DNA of 64,000 bases, from the NCBI GenBank assembly GCA_004143945.1, contig SEHB01000001.1, positions 681,918-745,917 of the forward strand, read 5' to 3'. The notes beneath the pieces are model-generated. The model was given only the letters and a program-made list of their open reading frames with translations. It was not told the origin of the DNA and did no database searches. Positions 1-8,794 of this stretch are shown here, piece after piece. Made by a program: the position numbers and the translations under genes. Position 1 is the first letter of the stretch. Every line of letters begins with the position of its first letter. The stretch comes from Lysobacteraceae bacterium. GTDB lineage: Bacteria > Pseudomonadota > Gammaproteobacteria > Xanthomonadales > Rhodanobacteraceae.

Positions 1-254
1 CCGTGCGCCAGCATCCGGGCACCGCCAAGGGCGTCACCTTCGTCACGCTCGAGGACGAAACCGGAATCGTCAACGTCGTGGTCTGGCGTTCACTCGCCGA
101 ACGCCAGCACCGCGTGCTGCTCGAATCGAGCGTGATGGCGGTCGACGGCGTGCTCGAGGCGAGCGAAGGCGTGCATCACCTGATCGCGGACCGCCTGCAC
201 GACTACAGCGCATTGCTCCCCGAGCTCGCGTTCGCGTCGCGCGATTTCCATTGA
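1..254 (+). CDS. dnaE2: Error-prone DNA polymerase DnaE2/ImuC, C-terminal fragment
   Basis: Only the last 84 or so codons are inside the window; the reading frame is already open at the left edge and stops at TGA 252-254. The visible piece carries the C-terminal OB-fold region of a DnaE2-type alpha subunit, with the signature [15 protein letters not shown] followed by NVVVW and the end motif RDFH that closes most DnaE2 proteins. DnaE2 (ImuC) is the catalytic subunit of the damage-inducible mutasome that acts with ImuA and ImuB in translesion synthesis; those partners, if present, lie upstream outside the window. The replicative DnaE differs in this region, so the paralogue call is fairly secure even from a fragment. 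Confidence 0.88.
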   Translation, partial: VRQHPGTAKGVTFVTLEDETGIVNVVVWRSLAERQHRVLLESSVMAVDGVLEASEGVHHLIADRLHDYSALLPELAFASRDFH

Positions 255-271
255 CCTCCAAGATCAAGAGA

Positions 272-469
272 TGTTGCATGGAGAACACGAAGGACGCACG
301 GAGAACGCGAAGGAAAATCGCCGAGGTCCAACACGAGGCCCGTAGGCTGGACGAACGCAGGTCGGCCGGCGCCCTTCGTCACGTACGACGCTATCCGGTG
401 CATTCCGCGTACCCATCCTTCAGCTCTCCTTCGTGTTCTCCGTGCGTCCTTCGTGTACTCCGTGCAACA
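272..469. repeat. Composite intergenic element with 42-bp inverted arms
   Basis: The arms 272-313 and 428-469 are inverted copies of each other with about three mismatches in 42 bp. Each arm is itself built of short direct repeats of the type acacgaaggacgcacggag. The enclosed segment contains one copy of the GTAGGCTGGACG dispersed repeat at 339-370. The element fills the gap between dnaE2 and orn and has no convincing reading frame. Its symmetry is what a small non-autonomous palindromic element or a REP-like cluster would show; no transposase is nearby. Confidence 0.75.
339..370 (+). repeat. Dispersed GTAGGCTGGACG repeat, single copy
   Basis: One copy of a motif (gtaggctggacg, then aggtcggccggc after a few bases) that also occurs three times in tandem after the delta-60 repeat gene (8502-8776) and once in inverse orientation near the tRNA genes (25075-25107). 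It lies inside the composite inverted-repeat element between dnaE2 and orn. Five copies in 64 kb suggest a genome-wide intergenic family. Confidence 0.7.
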
Positions 470-539
470 GCTTTCGCCCTCGCTCCGGCCTTTCGCTCTG
501 GCTTCGGCTCCCCGCCCCCCGGCCCGCCCATTCGACGCC

Positions 540-1109
540 TCAGGGCGCCTCGAGGGTCCCGGCGATGCGGCCCATGAATGGCCGGTAGTAGGCAAGCTCT
601 GCGATCGAGTCGCGCACGTCGCTGAGCGCGGTATGGGCCGAGTCCTTCGAGAAGCCGCGGCTGACCTCGGGTGCCCAGCGGCGCGCGAGTTCCTTGATCG
701 TGGAGACGTCGAGGTTGCGGTAGTGGAAGTAGCGTTCGAGCCGCGGCATGAGCCGGTGCAGGAACCGACGGTCCTGGCAGATCGAGTTGCCGCACATCGG
801 CGACTTGCCGACCGGCACCCATTGCGCGAGGAACTCGACGGTCAGCGCTTCGGCGGTCGCGATGTCCACTTCCGAATCGAGCACGCGCTGCCACAGACCC
901 GACTTGCGGTGCTGGTTGCGGTTCCAGTCGTCCATCGCCTCGAGTCGCTCCAGCGGATGGCGCAGCGCGAACTCGGGGCCCTCGGCCAGCGGATTGAGGT
1001 CCTTGTCGGTGACCACGGTCGCGATCTCGAGAATCGAATCGGAGCCCGGGTCCAGCCCGGTCATCTCGAGGTCGATCCAGATCAGGTTGTTCTCGTCCGG
1101 CACGCGCAT
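540..1109 (-). CDS. orn: Oligoribonuclease (nanoRNase)
   Basis: 189 residues, the usual size of Orn. It degrades 2-5-nt RNA, including the pGpG product of cyclic-di-GMP breakdown, in the cytoplasm. The DEDDh exonuclease motifs are visible: WIDLEMTGL with Asp13 and Glu15 at the N-terminus, and [11 protein letters not shown] with the catalytic His and Asp near the C-terminus; the characteristic [11 protein letters not shown] stretch is in the middle. The start is the ATG at 1109, because the conserved family N-terminus begins there and the upstream extension is not conserved in type. It is divergent from sbcB, with about 75 bp between the starts, and a promoter can be read at 1135-1162. Confidence 0.96.
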   Translation of the reverse strand: MRVPDENNLIWIDLEMTGLDPGSDSILEIATVVTDKDLNPLAEGPEFALRHPLERLEAMDDWNRNQHRKSGLWQRVLDSEVDIATAEALTVEFLAQWVPVGKSPMCGNSICQDRRFLHRLMPRLERYFHYRNLDVSTIKELARRWAPEVSRGFSKDSAHTALSDVRDSIAELAYYRPFMGRIAGTLEAP

Positions 1110-1134
1110 GCGGATTCCTTGAGTGCTCGCCCCC

Positions 1135-1162
1135 AGTCTAGGCAAGCCGTCGGCGCTTGCAA
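1135..1162 (-). promoter_or_regulatory. Predicted sigma70 promoter of orn
   Basis: On the minus strand TTGCAA (1162-1157) is followed after 16 bp by TAGACT (1140-1135), 26 bp before the orn start codon. On the other strand a TATGCT at 1172-1177 could serve as the -10 for sbcB, which would put transcription very close to its ATG at 1185. Confidence 0.45.
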
Positions 1163-1184
1163 ACCCTGCGCTATGCTGCGGGCG

Positions 1185-2615
1185 ATGGCACCCACCCTGC
1201 TATGGCACGACTACGAGACCACGGGCGCCGACCCGCGGCGCGATCGACCGGCGCAGTTCGCCGCGATCCGCACCACGCTCGAGCTCGAACAGGTCGGCGA
1301 GCCGGTGTCGTTCGACTGCCGGCCCGCGCCGGACGTGCTGCCGCATCCGCAGGCCTGCCTGATCACCGGCATCACGCCGCAACGGATGCTGCGTGACGGC
1401 CTCATCGAGGCCGAGTTCGCCGCGCGTGTGCTCGAGCAGATGGCCGAGCCCGGAACCTGCAGCGTCGGCTACAACTCGCTGCGCTTCGACGACGAGTTCA
1501 CGCGCAACCTGCTGTACCGGAACTTCCACGATCCCTACGAGCGCGAGTGGAAGGACGGCAATTCGCGCTGGGACCTCATCGACCTCGCGCGCATGTGCCA
1601 CGCGCTGCGTCCGGACGGCATCGAGTGGCCTCTGCGCGAGGACGGCTCGCCGAGCTTCCGCCTCGAGCATCTCGCGAGCGCGAACGGCATCGTGCAGCAG
1701 CGCGCGCACGACGCGGTGTCGGACGTCGAGGCGCTGATCGGCCTGGCGCGGTTGATCCGTTCGCGCCAGCCGCGTCTGTGGGATTTCCACTTTCGCCTGC
1801 GGCGCAAGCAGGCGGTGTTCGAACTCGTCGACCTCGCGCGCATGACACCGCTGGTGCACGTGTCTTCGCGCTATCCGGCGAGTCGCGGCTGCACCGCGAT
1901 CATCGCGCCGCTCGCGCAGCATCCCTCGCAGCCGAATGCGGTGATCGTGTACGACCTCGACGTCGATCCGCAGCCACTGCTCGACCTCGACGCCGACGAG
2001 ATCGCCGACCGCGTGTTCACGCCTCGCGCGGACCTCCCCGAGGGCATCGAGCGCATCCCGCTCAAGGCCGTGCACGCGAACCGCTCGCCGGCGCTGGCGC
2101 CGATCAGCACATTGCGCGGCGTCGACCTCGCGCGCATCGCGCTGGATCCGGATCGTGCGCTGGCCCATCTCGAACGCCTGCGCGGCGTCCCGGGCCTCGC
2201 CGCCAAGCTGCACGCCGTGTTCGCGCGCGCAGGCGAGTACGAACCCGCCGCGGATCCCGAGCTTGCGTTGTACTCGGGCTTCCCTGGCGATGCCGACAAG
2301 CGCCTGTTCGCGAACGTGCGGGCGACACCACCCGAACAGCTCGCGCGCGCCTCGTTCGCGTTCCGAGATCCGCGCTACGCCGAGCTGCTGTTCCGTTACC
2401 GCGCGCGCAACTGGCCCGAAACACTCGACGCGGACGAACAGGCACGCTGGCACGCGTTCGTGCAACGTCGCCTCGAGACCGCCACCCCACTGACGACACT
2501 CACGCGCGAGCAGTACCGCGACATCCTCGCACGGATGCGCGCCGACCCCGCGCTTCCTCCGGCCCACCTGCCCTTGCTCGACGCGCTGGACATCTGGGAA
2601 CGCGGGCTGTCCTGA
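1185..2615 (+). CDS. sbcB: Exodeoxyribonuclease I
   Basis: 476 residues from the ATG at 1185, nearly identical in length to E. coli ExoI. It is a processive 3'-5' single-strand DNA exonuclease used in mismatch repair and recombination. The first DEDDh motif [10 protein letters not shown] carries Asp9 and Glu11; the third motif [17 protein letters not shown] carries the catalytic His and Asp; the segment [19 protein letters not shown] is typical of SbcB. The C-terminal helical domain is complete up to the stop. An in-frame ATG 12 nt upstream (1173) is possible, but the start at 1185 puts the DEDD motif at the usual distance from the N-terminus. The ribosome-binding site is weak for both, and transcription may begin almost at the start codon. 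Confidence 0.94.
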   Translation: MAPTLLWHDYETTGADPRRDRPAQFAAIRTTLELEQVGEPVSFDCRPAPDVLPHPQACLITGITPQRMLRDGLIEAEFAARVLEQMAEPGTCSVGYNSLRFDDEFTRNLLYRNFHDPYEREWKDGNSRWDLIDLARMCHALRPDGIEWPLREDGSPSFRLEHLASANGIVQQRAHDAVSDVEALIGLARLIRSRQPRLWDFHFRLRRKQAVFELVDLARMTPLVHVSSRYPASRGCTAIIAPLAQHPSQPNAVIVYDLDVDPQPLLDLDADEIADRVFTPRADLPEGIERIPLKAVHANRSPALAPISTLRGVDLARIALDPDRALAHLERLRGVPGLAAKLHAVFARAGEYEPAADPELALYSGFPGDADKRLFANVRATPPEQLARASFAFRDPRYAELLFRYRARNWPETLDADEQARWHAFVQRRLETATPLTTLTREQYRDILARMRADPALPPAHLPLLDALDIWERGLS

Positions 2616-2800
2616 GCACGACGAGGACCATCGCAAGCGCGCGAAGCACGGCGCGGTCTGGCGCATGGGAAGCACACGATGCACGGGGTTGCACCGCGTG
2701 CTCGCCGTGCTCGTCGTCCAGTCCCCGTCGCCCGCGTCGCGCTTTCGCATCGCCCGGCGCGAACCTAGAATGGAGCTTCGGCACACGGAAGCACCGCAAC

Positions 2801-3487
2801 TTGGCCACGACCTATTTCTCGCCCGCGACCTTCAGGTTCCTGCGCGAGCTCGCGCGCAACAACAATCGCGCATGGTTCGCGGCCAACAAGCCACGCTACG
2901 AGGGCGTGCTGCGCGAGCCGTTCCTGCGCCTGATCACCGATCTGCAGGCGCCGCTCGCGAAGATCAGCGCGCACTACCGCGCCGATCCGCGTGCACAGGG
3001 TGGATCGCTGTTCCGCATCCACCGCGACACGCGATTCGCGAACGACAAGACGCCGTACAAGACCTGGGCCGGCGCGCGCTTCGCGCACGAACGCCGACGC
3101 GAGATCGAGGCGCCCTCGTTCTACCTGCACATCCAGCCGCGCGATTGCTTTGCCGGCGGTGGCATCTGGCATCCGGAAGCCGCGACCCTGAAGCGGATCC
3201 GCGCGTTCCTCGATGCCAATCCGGCCGCCTGGAAGAAGGCGACGCAGGCAAAGGCGTTCCGCGAGCGGTTCGAGTTCTGGGGCGAGAGCCTCTCGCGTCC
3301 CCCGCGCGGATTCGATCCGCACCACGAACTGATCGAGGACCTCAAGCGCCGGAATTTCGCGGCCGGCCAGGGATTCACCGAAGCGCTCGCGTGCTCCGCC
3401 GAACTCGCGCCGTTCGTGGTCGACACGTTCCGCCGCATCGCGCCGATGATCGACTACCTCTGCGCCGCGCTCGATCTCGAGTTCTGA
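2801..3487 (+). CDS. DUF2461 domain protein (TIGR02453 family)
   Basis: 228 residues. The whole protein matches the DUF2461/TIGR02453 family pattern: an N-terminal FSPATFRFLRELARNNNRAWF, then the central FRIHRDTRFANDKTPYKTW block and SFYLHIQP with GGGIW. The biochemical role of this family is unknown. I chose the TTG at 2801 because family similarity begins within two residues of it, and the only nearby ATG (2770) is in another frame; a GGAAG precedes the TTG. A TAGAAT hexamer at 2766-2771 could be its -10. It stands alone between sbcB and a non-coding stretch. Cytoplasmic by appearance: no signal peptide or membrane segment. Confidence 0.85.
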   Translation: MATTYFSPATFRFLRELARNNNRAWFAANKPRYEGVLREPFLRLITDLQAPLAKISAHYRADPRAQGGSLFRIHRDTRFANDKTPYKTWAGARFAHERRREIEAPSFYLHIQPRDCFAGGGIWHPEAATLKRIRAFLDANPAAWKKATQAKAFRERFEFWGESLSRPPRGFDPHHELIEDLKRRNFAAGQGFTEALACSAELAPFVVDTFRRIAPMIDYLCAALDLEF

Positions 3488-3780
3488 AGACGGACAGTCG
3501 CCGTTCGCGTCGAGTGCAGCGGCGTGTCGCACCCCCATCATCCGTTCGCGCCGAGCGCAGCGGACGCAGTCCGCGGAGTCGAAGCGCATGCGTGCGGCAC
3601 CGTCGCGGCCGTTCGACTTCGGCCTTCGGCCTGCGCTCAGGGCGAGCGGCAGTGGTGCGCATCGGCGCCTTTCCACTCGCCATCGGCCTCCGCTCTCGTC
3701 GCATGGTCGATGGACCTTCGCAGGCCGATTGACGCACCGCAGCGCACGGTGACGTGGATCACGGCCCGCCACGGACACGA
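3488..3780. other. Non-coding stretch with degenerate palindromic repeats
   Basis: No supported gene. The segment contains mosaic, partly inverted motifs of the type gttcgcgccgagcgcagcgg (near 3545-3565) and gcgctcagggcgagcgg (near 3634-3652), with ttcgact/agtcgaa pairs between them. This resembles decayed intergenic palindromic repeats rather than coding sequence. Confidence 0.45.
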
Positions 3781-3809
3781 TTGACGCGCCGATGAAGCCG
3801 TCGTTATCT
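3781..3809 (+). promoter_or_regulatory. Predicted sigma70 promoter of the lipase-DUF4785 operon
   Basis: TTGACG (3781-3786) and TTATCT (3804-3809) are separated by exactly 17 bp. The next gene on this strand starts at 3957, so the transcript would have a leader of about 140 nt. Confidence 0.6.
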
Positions 3810-3956
3810 TCGCAAATACGCAGCCGTACGGAGCGGGAGGTCTTCGCCGGCGCGTATCCCGATTATGTTCCGCCCCGTCGCTGACGGCTGCAAGGACGCT
3901 TTCCGGATCGACGTGCGCGGACTCACGGCCCCGCCCCGCGGGACCAGGGAGGGCTC

Positions 3957-4823
3957 ATGTTCCGCAGCGCCATCGTTTTCGCAGCGTGGCTCGCCGCCGC
4001 CGTCGGCAGCGCGCAGGCCGCGTCCGCCACCACCGGTGTCGCGTTCGTGCACGGTACCGGACACCATACCAATGCGTACGCTGACTACTGGCAGGCGCCC
4101 ATGGTCGACACGGTGCGCCAGGGACTCGTGAACCAGGCGAACTACGTCGTCATCAACTGCGATTTCTCGCAGTACATGTGGGACAGTCGAGCCGCTGGTT
4201 GCCTCGCGACCCAGCTCAGCCAGTTCATCAGCACGCGCGGCATCACCGACCTCGTCGTGATCACGCATTCAAACGGCGGCAACGTGATGCGCTGGATCCT
4301 GTCGAATCCGACCTGGGACAGCCGCTATCCGGCCATCATCAGCCGCATCCGCTGGGTCAATGCGATCGCCGCCTCGAGTGCGGGCACGCCGCTCGCCGAT
4401 GCCGTGATCGCGGGCAACGTGTTCGAGAACGCGGTCGGCTGGCTGCTCGGTTACCAGAGCGACGCCGTGCGCCAGCAGCAACGCAGCTGGATGGCCTACT
4501 ACAACCAGAACAACCTCTACGGCACCAGCGGCCGGCCGGCGCTGCCGAAGGGCTTCTGGAACATCGTCGGCACCGATGTCGAGAGCGCGGTCTGGGATGG
4601 CGACAGCTATTGCGGCGGCTACGCCGAGAACGTCGGCCTCGAAGTCACGCAGAACTGGCTCGCGGGTTGTTCCGATGGATTCATCGAGTGCAGCAGCGCG
4701 CGCGCGGCCGGATACCTGTGGTTCAACGACATCGACCGCACCGCAGGCGACGAGCCGCTGAGCCACAACCAGAGTCGCCGCGCGTGCTTCGGACTCGAAA
4801 CCATCCTGCGCAACGACCTCTGA
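3957..4823 (+). CDS. Secreted alpha/beta hydrolase, lipase-like
   Basis: 288 residues with a clear Sec signal peptide (hydrophobic residues 4-20 ending at AQA). The mature part begins with TGVAFVHGTG, a typical oxyanion-side HGTG strand of lipases, and has the nucleophile elbow VVITHSNGGNVMRW; the serine is flanked as T-H-S-N-G-G instead of the usual G-x-S-x-G. A cysteine-rich C-terminal half (CGGY, GCSDGF, ECSS, RACFG) suggests disulphides after export. The exact substrate (triglyceride, phospholipid or ester) cannot be told. A strong Shine-Dalgarno AGGGAGGG lies just upstream. It is followed after 10 bp by the DUF4785-like gene, so the two are probably co-transcribed. Confidence 0.75.
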   Translation: MFRSAIVFAAWLAAAVGSAQAASATTGVAFVHGTGHHTNAYADYWQAPMVDTVRQGLVNQANYVVINCDFSQYMWDSRAAGCLATQLSQFISTRGITDLVVITHSNGGNVMRWILSNPTWDSRYPAIISRIRWVNAIAASSAGTPLADAVIAGNVFENAVGWLLGYQSDAVRQQQRSWMAYYNQNNLYGTSGRPALPKGFWNIVGTDVESAVWDGDSYCGGYAENVGLEVTQNWLAGCSDGFIECSSARAAGYLWFNDIDRTAGDEPLSHNQSRRACFGLETILRNDL

Positions 4824-4833
4824 GGACGCGACC

Positions 4834-6081
4834 ATGAACCTGCCGCACTTTCGCCGTGTTCCACTCGCCCTCGCGCTCGCGATTGCCGCCTCCACCGATG
4901 CCGCCCAAGCACAGACGACGGCTGCCTTGCGCCTGCTTCCGTCCACCGCCACCGACCAGTTCGTCGCGCACGCGGTTGCGCCCGCGCCGGGGCAGCTCGC
5001 GACCGCCGACCTCGACCGCACGCCCGCGAGCCTTTCGTGGCCGCTCGACCCCGATGCGACGCTCGACGCGCGGCCCCGTCCTTTCACGCAGCAAAGCCAG
5101 GCGTACTGGATCGACGCAAGCGAGTCCGCGTTGCAGCAGGGCGTGCGACTCCCGCTCAGCGCCGCAGGCGCCGTGATCCGGCTCAGCCCGCACGCCTCCA
5201 ATCCCGGCGCGCGCATCGAGGCGCAGGACGTCGTGCTGCGCGCGCCGGGGCCGCAGCTGCATGCCGGCGTGCTGATGCAGGCACTCGCAGATGAGGACGC
5301 ATTGCGCGAGGCCGGCATGGACGTCCCCGCCGGCAGCGTCGCGTTCCGGCTCGATCCTGCTTTCCTCGCGCCCCACGTCGAGCTCGCGGTGCCGGTCGCG
5401 CGTGGTGCGTGGCTCGTGCACGTGTACGAGCCACACAGCAAGCTCGTGCTCGAACTCGGCGCCGCGCGCGACGGCATCGTCGCTGGCGAAGGGGTGCGCG
5501 TGCATGCACGCTTCCCTGCCGGCGTCGCCACCGCATCGATCGGCGGACTGCTGAGCTCACCCGATGGACACAGCCAGCCGGTGGCGTTCATGCCGGACGC
5601 CGGCGGTGGCCATTCCGCATGGGTCGTGCCTGATCCCGCGCACGCGGGTACGCGCGGATTGTGGGAGGTGCACGTGTTCGCGCAAGCCGCCCATCCGGGC
5701 GTGCCGCGCGACGCGCGCACGTCGTTCTCCGTGTCGATGCCGGTCGCGCGACTCGACGGTCGCATCGAACGCGTGCGCACGACCGTGCGCTCGCAGCCGC
5801 TGATGCTGCGGTTCGGCATCGAAGCGGCCGCGGCGAGCCGCTACCAGCTCTCGGCCGTGCTGTACGGTCATGCCGCCGACGGCAGCGCGCATCCGAGCGC
5901 GATCGCGCAATCGGCTGCCTGGCTCGAAGCGGGCCGCGGCTCCGTCGATCTCGCATTCGACGTGCCGAGCCTGTCGGGGGCGGGACTCGGTCCGCCGTGG
6001 GAACTGCGTGACCTGCGTCTCGTGAACCAGGCCGACCTCGGACTGCTCGAACGACGCGAACGCGCGCTCGTGCTGCCCTGA
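4834..6081 (+). CDS. Secreted DUF4785-like protein
   Basis: 415 residues with a signal peptide (cleavage after DAAQAQ, about residue 27). The remainder is beta-rich without catalytic motifs I recognise; the overall pattern (conserved YWIDASE near residue 90, an Ig-like middle section with AHAGTRGLWEVHVFA, and a C-terminal beta domain ending in LVLP) fits the DUF4785 family seen in Xanthomonadales and Legionella. Its function is unknown. The 10-bp gap to the lipase-like gene suggests a shared transcript, and both products should be exported, so a joint extracellular or periplasmic role is possible but unproven. Confidence 0.6.
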   Translation: MNLPHFRRVPLALALAIAASTDAAQAQTTAALRLLPSTATDQFVAHAVAPAPGQLATADLDRTPASLSWPLDPDATLDARPRPFTQQSQAYWIDASESALQQGVRLPLSAAGAVIRLSPHASNPGARIEAQDVVLRAPGPQLHAGVLMQALADEDALREAGMDVPAGSVAFRLDPAFLAPHVELAVPVARGAWLVHVYEPHSKLVLELGAARDGIVAGEGVRVHARFPAGVATASIGGLLSSPDGHSQPVAFMPDAGGGHSAWVVPDPAHAGTRGLWEVHVFAQAAHPGVPRDARTSFSVSMPVARLDGRIERVRTTVRSQPLMLRFGIEAAAASRYQLSAVLYGHAADGSAHPSAIAQSAAWLEAGRGSVDLAFDVPSLSGAGLGPPWELRDLRLVNQADLGLLERRERALVLP

Positions 6082-6528
6082 CCCGCGACCTCGGCCTGCC
6101 GGCGCACGCGCTGGCGGGCCGCAGACTTCCGCGGGAACGCATTTCGCCGGGCGCAGCAGCGACCTGGCCCGGCGCGCAACGGATCCGGGCCGTGAGTTGC
6201 ATCGGGCGCATGCCGACGGTGCCGATTCCTCGGGTCCACCGCCGCTCCAGCACGGAATCAGCTGTGCGGGTCGCGCTCGCACGACCCGGTTTCGCGCCTT
6301 GCAGGCGCCTTGCGGCTGCGCTGCATCCATGCGCCTCGGAAGTCACCATCGGCGAGAGCGGACCACCCCGCGATTCCGTCATGCGCGCGTCATGCCTGGA
6401 ATGGGTTCGTCATCCGCACTTGAGGATCCGCTAAGGAACGTCGCATGCGGCCGCGCGCAGGTGCTCGCACACTCGCCGCAAGCCGGCGCGTTCGCGCGCC
6501 CGCACCCCGACATCAATCCGGAGCACCC
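6082..6528. other. Intergenic region without recognised features
   Basis: About 450 bp between the DUF4785-like gene and the delta-60 repeat gene. I see no supported reading frame, RNA gene, clear promoter pair or terminator; only the Shine-Dalgarno CCGGAG at 6518-6523 for the next gene stands out. Confidence 0.4.
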
Positions 6529-8505
6529 ATGCCCAATCGCTGGATCCGACGCGCCCTGTTGCTGGCCGCCCTGCTGTCCACGCCCGCCCTTGCCGCCGAT
6601 GGCGATCTCGACCCCGGATTCGGCGTCGATGGCGTCGCCTACCTGCCGCTGGACGGCGTCGAAGGCCATGAACTGCGCAGCCAGGCGGTGATCGCGCTGC
6701 CCGACGACAAGCTGCTGTTCGGGGGTTCACGCAACTTGCTGATCGAGGGTAATCCCGACCCGCACATGCGCGCCACGCTCGCGCGCCTCGATGCCAATGG
6801 CCAGCCCGACGCGAGCTTCGGCACCGACCCGTCCAACCCCGGCCTCGTGGTGCTCCCCGACATCGCGGGCACCGGCATCCAGCAGGTCGAAGCGATGCAG
6901 CGCCTCGCCGACGGCTCCATCGTGCTCGCGGGCAGCGCGAACGCGTTCGGTCCGTTGACCGGCTTCGTGATGAAAGTCGACGCCGACGGTCGCCTCGACG
7001 CGAGCTTCGGCACCGACGGCATCGTCACGATCGCCTCCACCTACCTGCACGCGCTCGTGCTCGACGACCAGGATCGCATCCTCGTCGCGGGCGAGCGCAG
7101 CGCGAACTTCGTGGCAAAGGGATTCGTCGCCCGCCTCGATGCAGGCGGACGCTTCGACGCGAGCTTCGGACCGAACGACGACGGAACCTACGTGTTCGAA
7201 CCGCGCGGCGCGGATGAGAACGGCTACATCGCCGCGCTGGCGCTCGACGGCGACGGTCGCATCGTCGTCGCCGGCGCGTACGAGTCATGGGGCCCGGGCA
7301 TGGGCACCGAGTTCTCGATCGCGCGCCTCGATGCGGACGGCGCGCTCGACGCGACGTTCGCGGACGCGGGCTGGCGCGTGTTCCACATGCCCGACGACGT
7401 GTCGAACTTCAATGGCATCAACCGCATGCTCGTGCTTCCCGACGGGCGCCTGCAGCTCGCCGCATACCGCATCGACGAAACCAGCGGCGTCGGCATCGTG
7501 CTCGCGCGCCTCGGTGCCGATGGTGCGACCGATGCGACGTTCGGCAGCGATGGCTACCAGCGCATCGACGTCGCGCCGGAAGCGTGGAACCGCTACCCGA
7601 GCGCGCTGCTGCGTCTCGCCGATGGCAAGCTGCTCGTCGGCGTGAGCTATGCCTCGCCCGTGAAGCAGGAATTCCTCGCGTTCCGCACCAATGCAGGCGG
7701 CGTACTCGATGCCGGGTTCGCCGATGCGGGCGTGCTGGACCTCGACCTCGCTCCGGAAGGCATCTACAGCGACCTTACGGTGATGACGCTGCAGGCGGGC
7801 AAGCCGATCCTCGCGGGCGGCGCGATGCGTTCGTCCGGCTCGCGACTGGTCGACCTCGCGGCGGTGCGCCTGCAGGTCGGCGGCGAAGGGCCGGTCGACC
7901 GCATCTTCGACGATGGCTTCGAAGGCACGCCGGCAGAGCCCGTCACCAGCCACTACGACGACCTCGAAGAGAGCTTCCTCGGCACGAGCTACGCCTACAA
8001 CGGCGTGACCTACCGCGACGTCAACGGGATCGGCGGCGTGTTCCCGGACGGTTCGACCTTCGTGCCCGCGGATGTCGGCGACCAGGTCATCATCGAGAAC
8101 GCCGGATTGTTCTACAACGACTTCCCGCAGTGGGGCAGCACGCCGAACGTGATGACGTTCGGCACCACCTACATCAACGGCAGCAACTTCTCGATCGGCG
8201 CGCTCGTCCGCGCGACGATGGACCTCGACGTCGTCGCGAACGCGGTCGACGTGCAGCTCGCGTACTACGAGAACGGGCCGTGGGGCGGCATCGAGCTGCA
8301 CCTCGACGCGTACCGCGATGGCAGCCTCGTCGGTTCCGACAGCTTCCCGATCAGCAACCTCGGCGGACGCGACAACGTCACCACCGCGACGCTCGCGATC
8401 GCCGGCATCGAGTTCGACTCGCTGCAGTTGCATGCGACCTACGACGGCCAGCCGAGTGCGCCGCGCGTGATGATCGACGACCTGACGCTGACGCCGGCCT
8501 TGTAG
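6529..8505 (+). CDS. Secreted delta-60 repeat protein with C-terminal beta domain
   Basis: 658 residues. A signal peptide (RRALLLAALLSTPALAA) leads directly into about seven delta-60 repeats, recognisable by LDANGQPDASFGTD, VDADGRLDASFGTDG, LDADGALDATF and LGADGATDATFGSDG; such repeats form a beta-propeller-like fold in extracellular proteins. After the repeats comes the short motif DRIFDDGFEG (nt 7894-7926), also found in two other secreted proteins of this window, then a jelly-roll-like C-terminal domain of about 190 residues ending DDLTLTPAL. No catalytic residues are evident. The stop codon TAG (8503-8505) is supplied by the first unit of the downstream 95-bp tandem repeat. Confidence 0.75.
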   Translation: MPNRWIRRALLLAALLSTPALAADGDLDPGFGVDGVAYLPLDGVEGHELRSQAVIALPDDKLLFGGSRNLLIEGNPDPHMRATLARLDANGQPDASFGTDPSNPGLVVLPDIAGTGIQQVEAMQRLADGSIVLAGSANAFGPLTGFVMKVDADGRLDASFGTDGIVTIASTYLHALVLDDQDRILVAGERSANFVAKGFVARLDAGGRFDASFGPNDDGTYVFEPRGADENGYIAALALDGDGRIVVAGAYESWGPGMGTEFSIARLDADGALDATFADAGWRVFHMPDDVSNFNGINRMLVLPDGRLQLAAYRIDETSGVGIVLARLGADGATDATFGSDGYQRIDVAPEAWNRYPSALLRLADGKLLVGVSYASPVKQEFLAFRTNAGGVLDAGFADAGVLDLDLAPEGIYSDLTVMTLQAGKPILAGGAMRSSGSRLVDLAAVRLQVGGEGPVDRIFDDGFEGTPAEPVTSHYDDLEESFLGTSYAYNGVTYRDVNGIGGVFPDGSTFVPADVGDQVIIENAGLFYNDFPQWGSTPNVMTFGTTYINGSNFSIGALVRATMDLDVVANAVDVQLAYYENGPWGGIELHLDAYRDGSLVGSDSFPISNLGGRDNVTTATLAIAGIEFDSLQLHATYDGQPSAPRVMIDDLTLTPAL

Positions 8506-8776
8506 GCTGGACGACCGAAAGTCGGCCGGCAGCTTCCCGCGCGTTCGTGCCAGGAGCGCCGGCCGCGCTGCGCGAGTCCAGCCTACGCCAGAACCCGTAG
8601 GCTGGACGACCGAAGGTCGGACGGCAGCTTTTCGCGCGTTCGTGCCAGGAGCGCCGGCCGCGCTGCGCGCGTCCAGCCTACGCCACCACCCGTAGGCTGG
8701 ACGACCGAAGGTCGGCCGGCAGCTCTCCGCGCGTTCGTGCCACGAGCGCCGGCCGCGCTGCGCGCGTCCAGCCCGC
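8502..8776. repeat. Three tandem 95-bp palindromic repeats
   Basis: Units start at 8502, 8597 and 8692, giving an exact 95-bp period: an 85-bp element bounded by inverted ends GTAGGCTGGACG and CGTCCAGCCTAC, plus a 10-bp spacer. The third copy has a decayed right end (gtccagcccgcc). Inside each unit another inverted pair, ggtcggccggc and gcgccggccgcgc, would extend a hairpin. The first unit begins inside the last two codons of the delta-60 gene. Confidence 0.9.
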
Positions 8777-8794
8777 CACACCCACATCCGCCGC

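Noticed and set aside
1173..1184. Upstream ATG of sbcB at 1173
   Set aside because: It overlaps a TATGCT that resembles a -10, and the start at 1185 gives the normal distance from the N-terminus to the DEDD motif. Left as an alternative.
8502..8776. CRISPR-like periodic repeats
   Set aside because: The repeated part is 85 bp and self-complementary, the spacers are only 10 bp and not variable, there are three units, and no cas gene is near.
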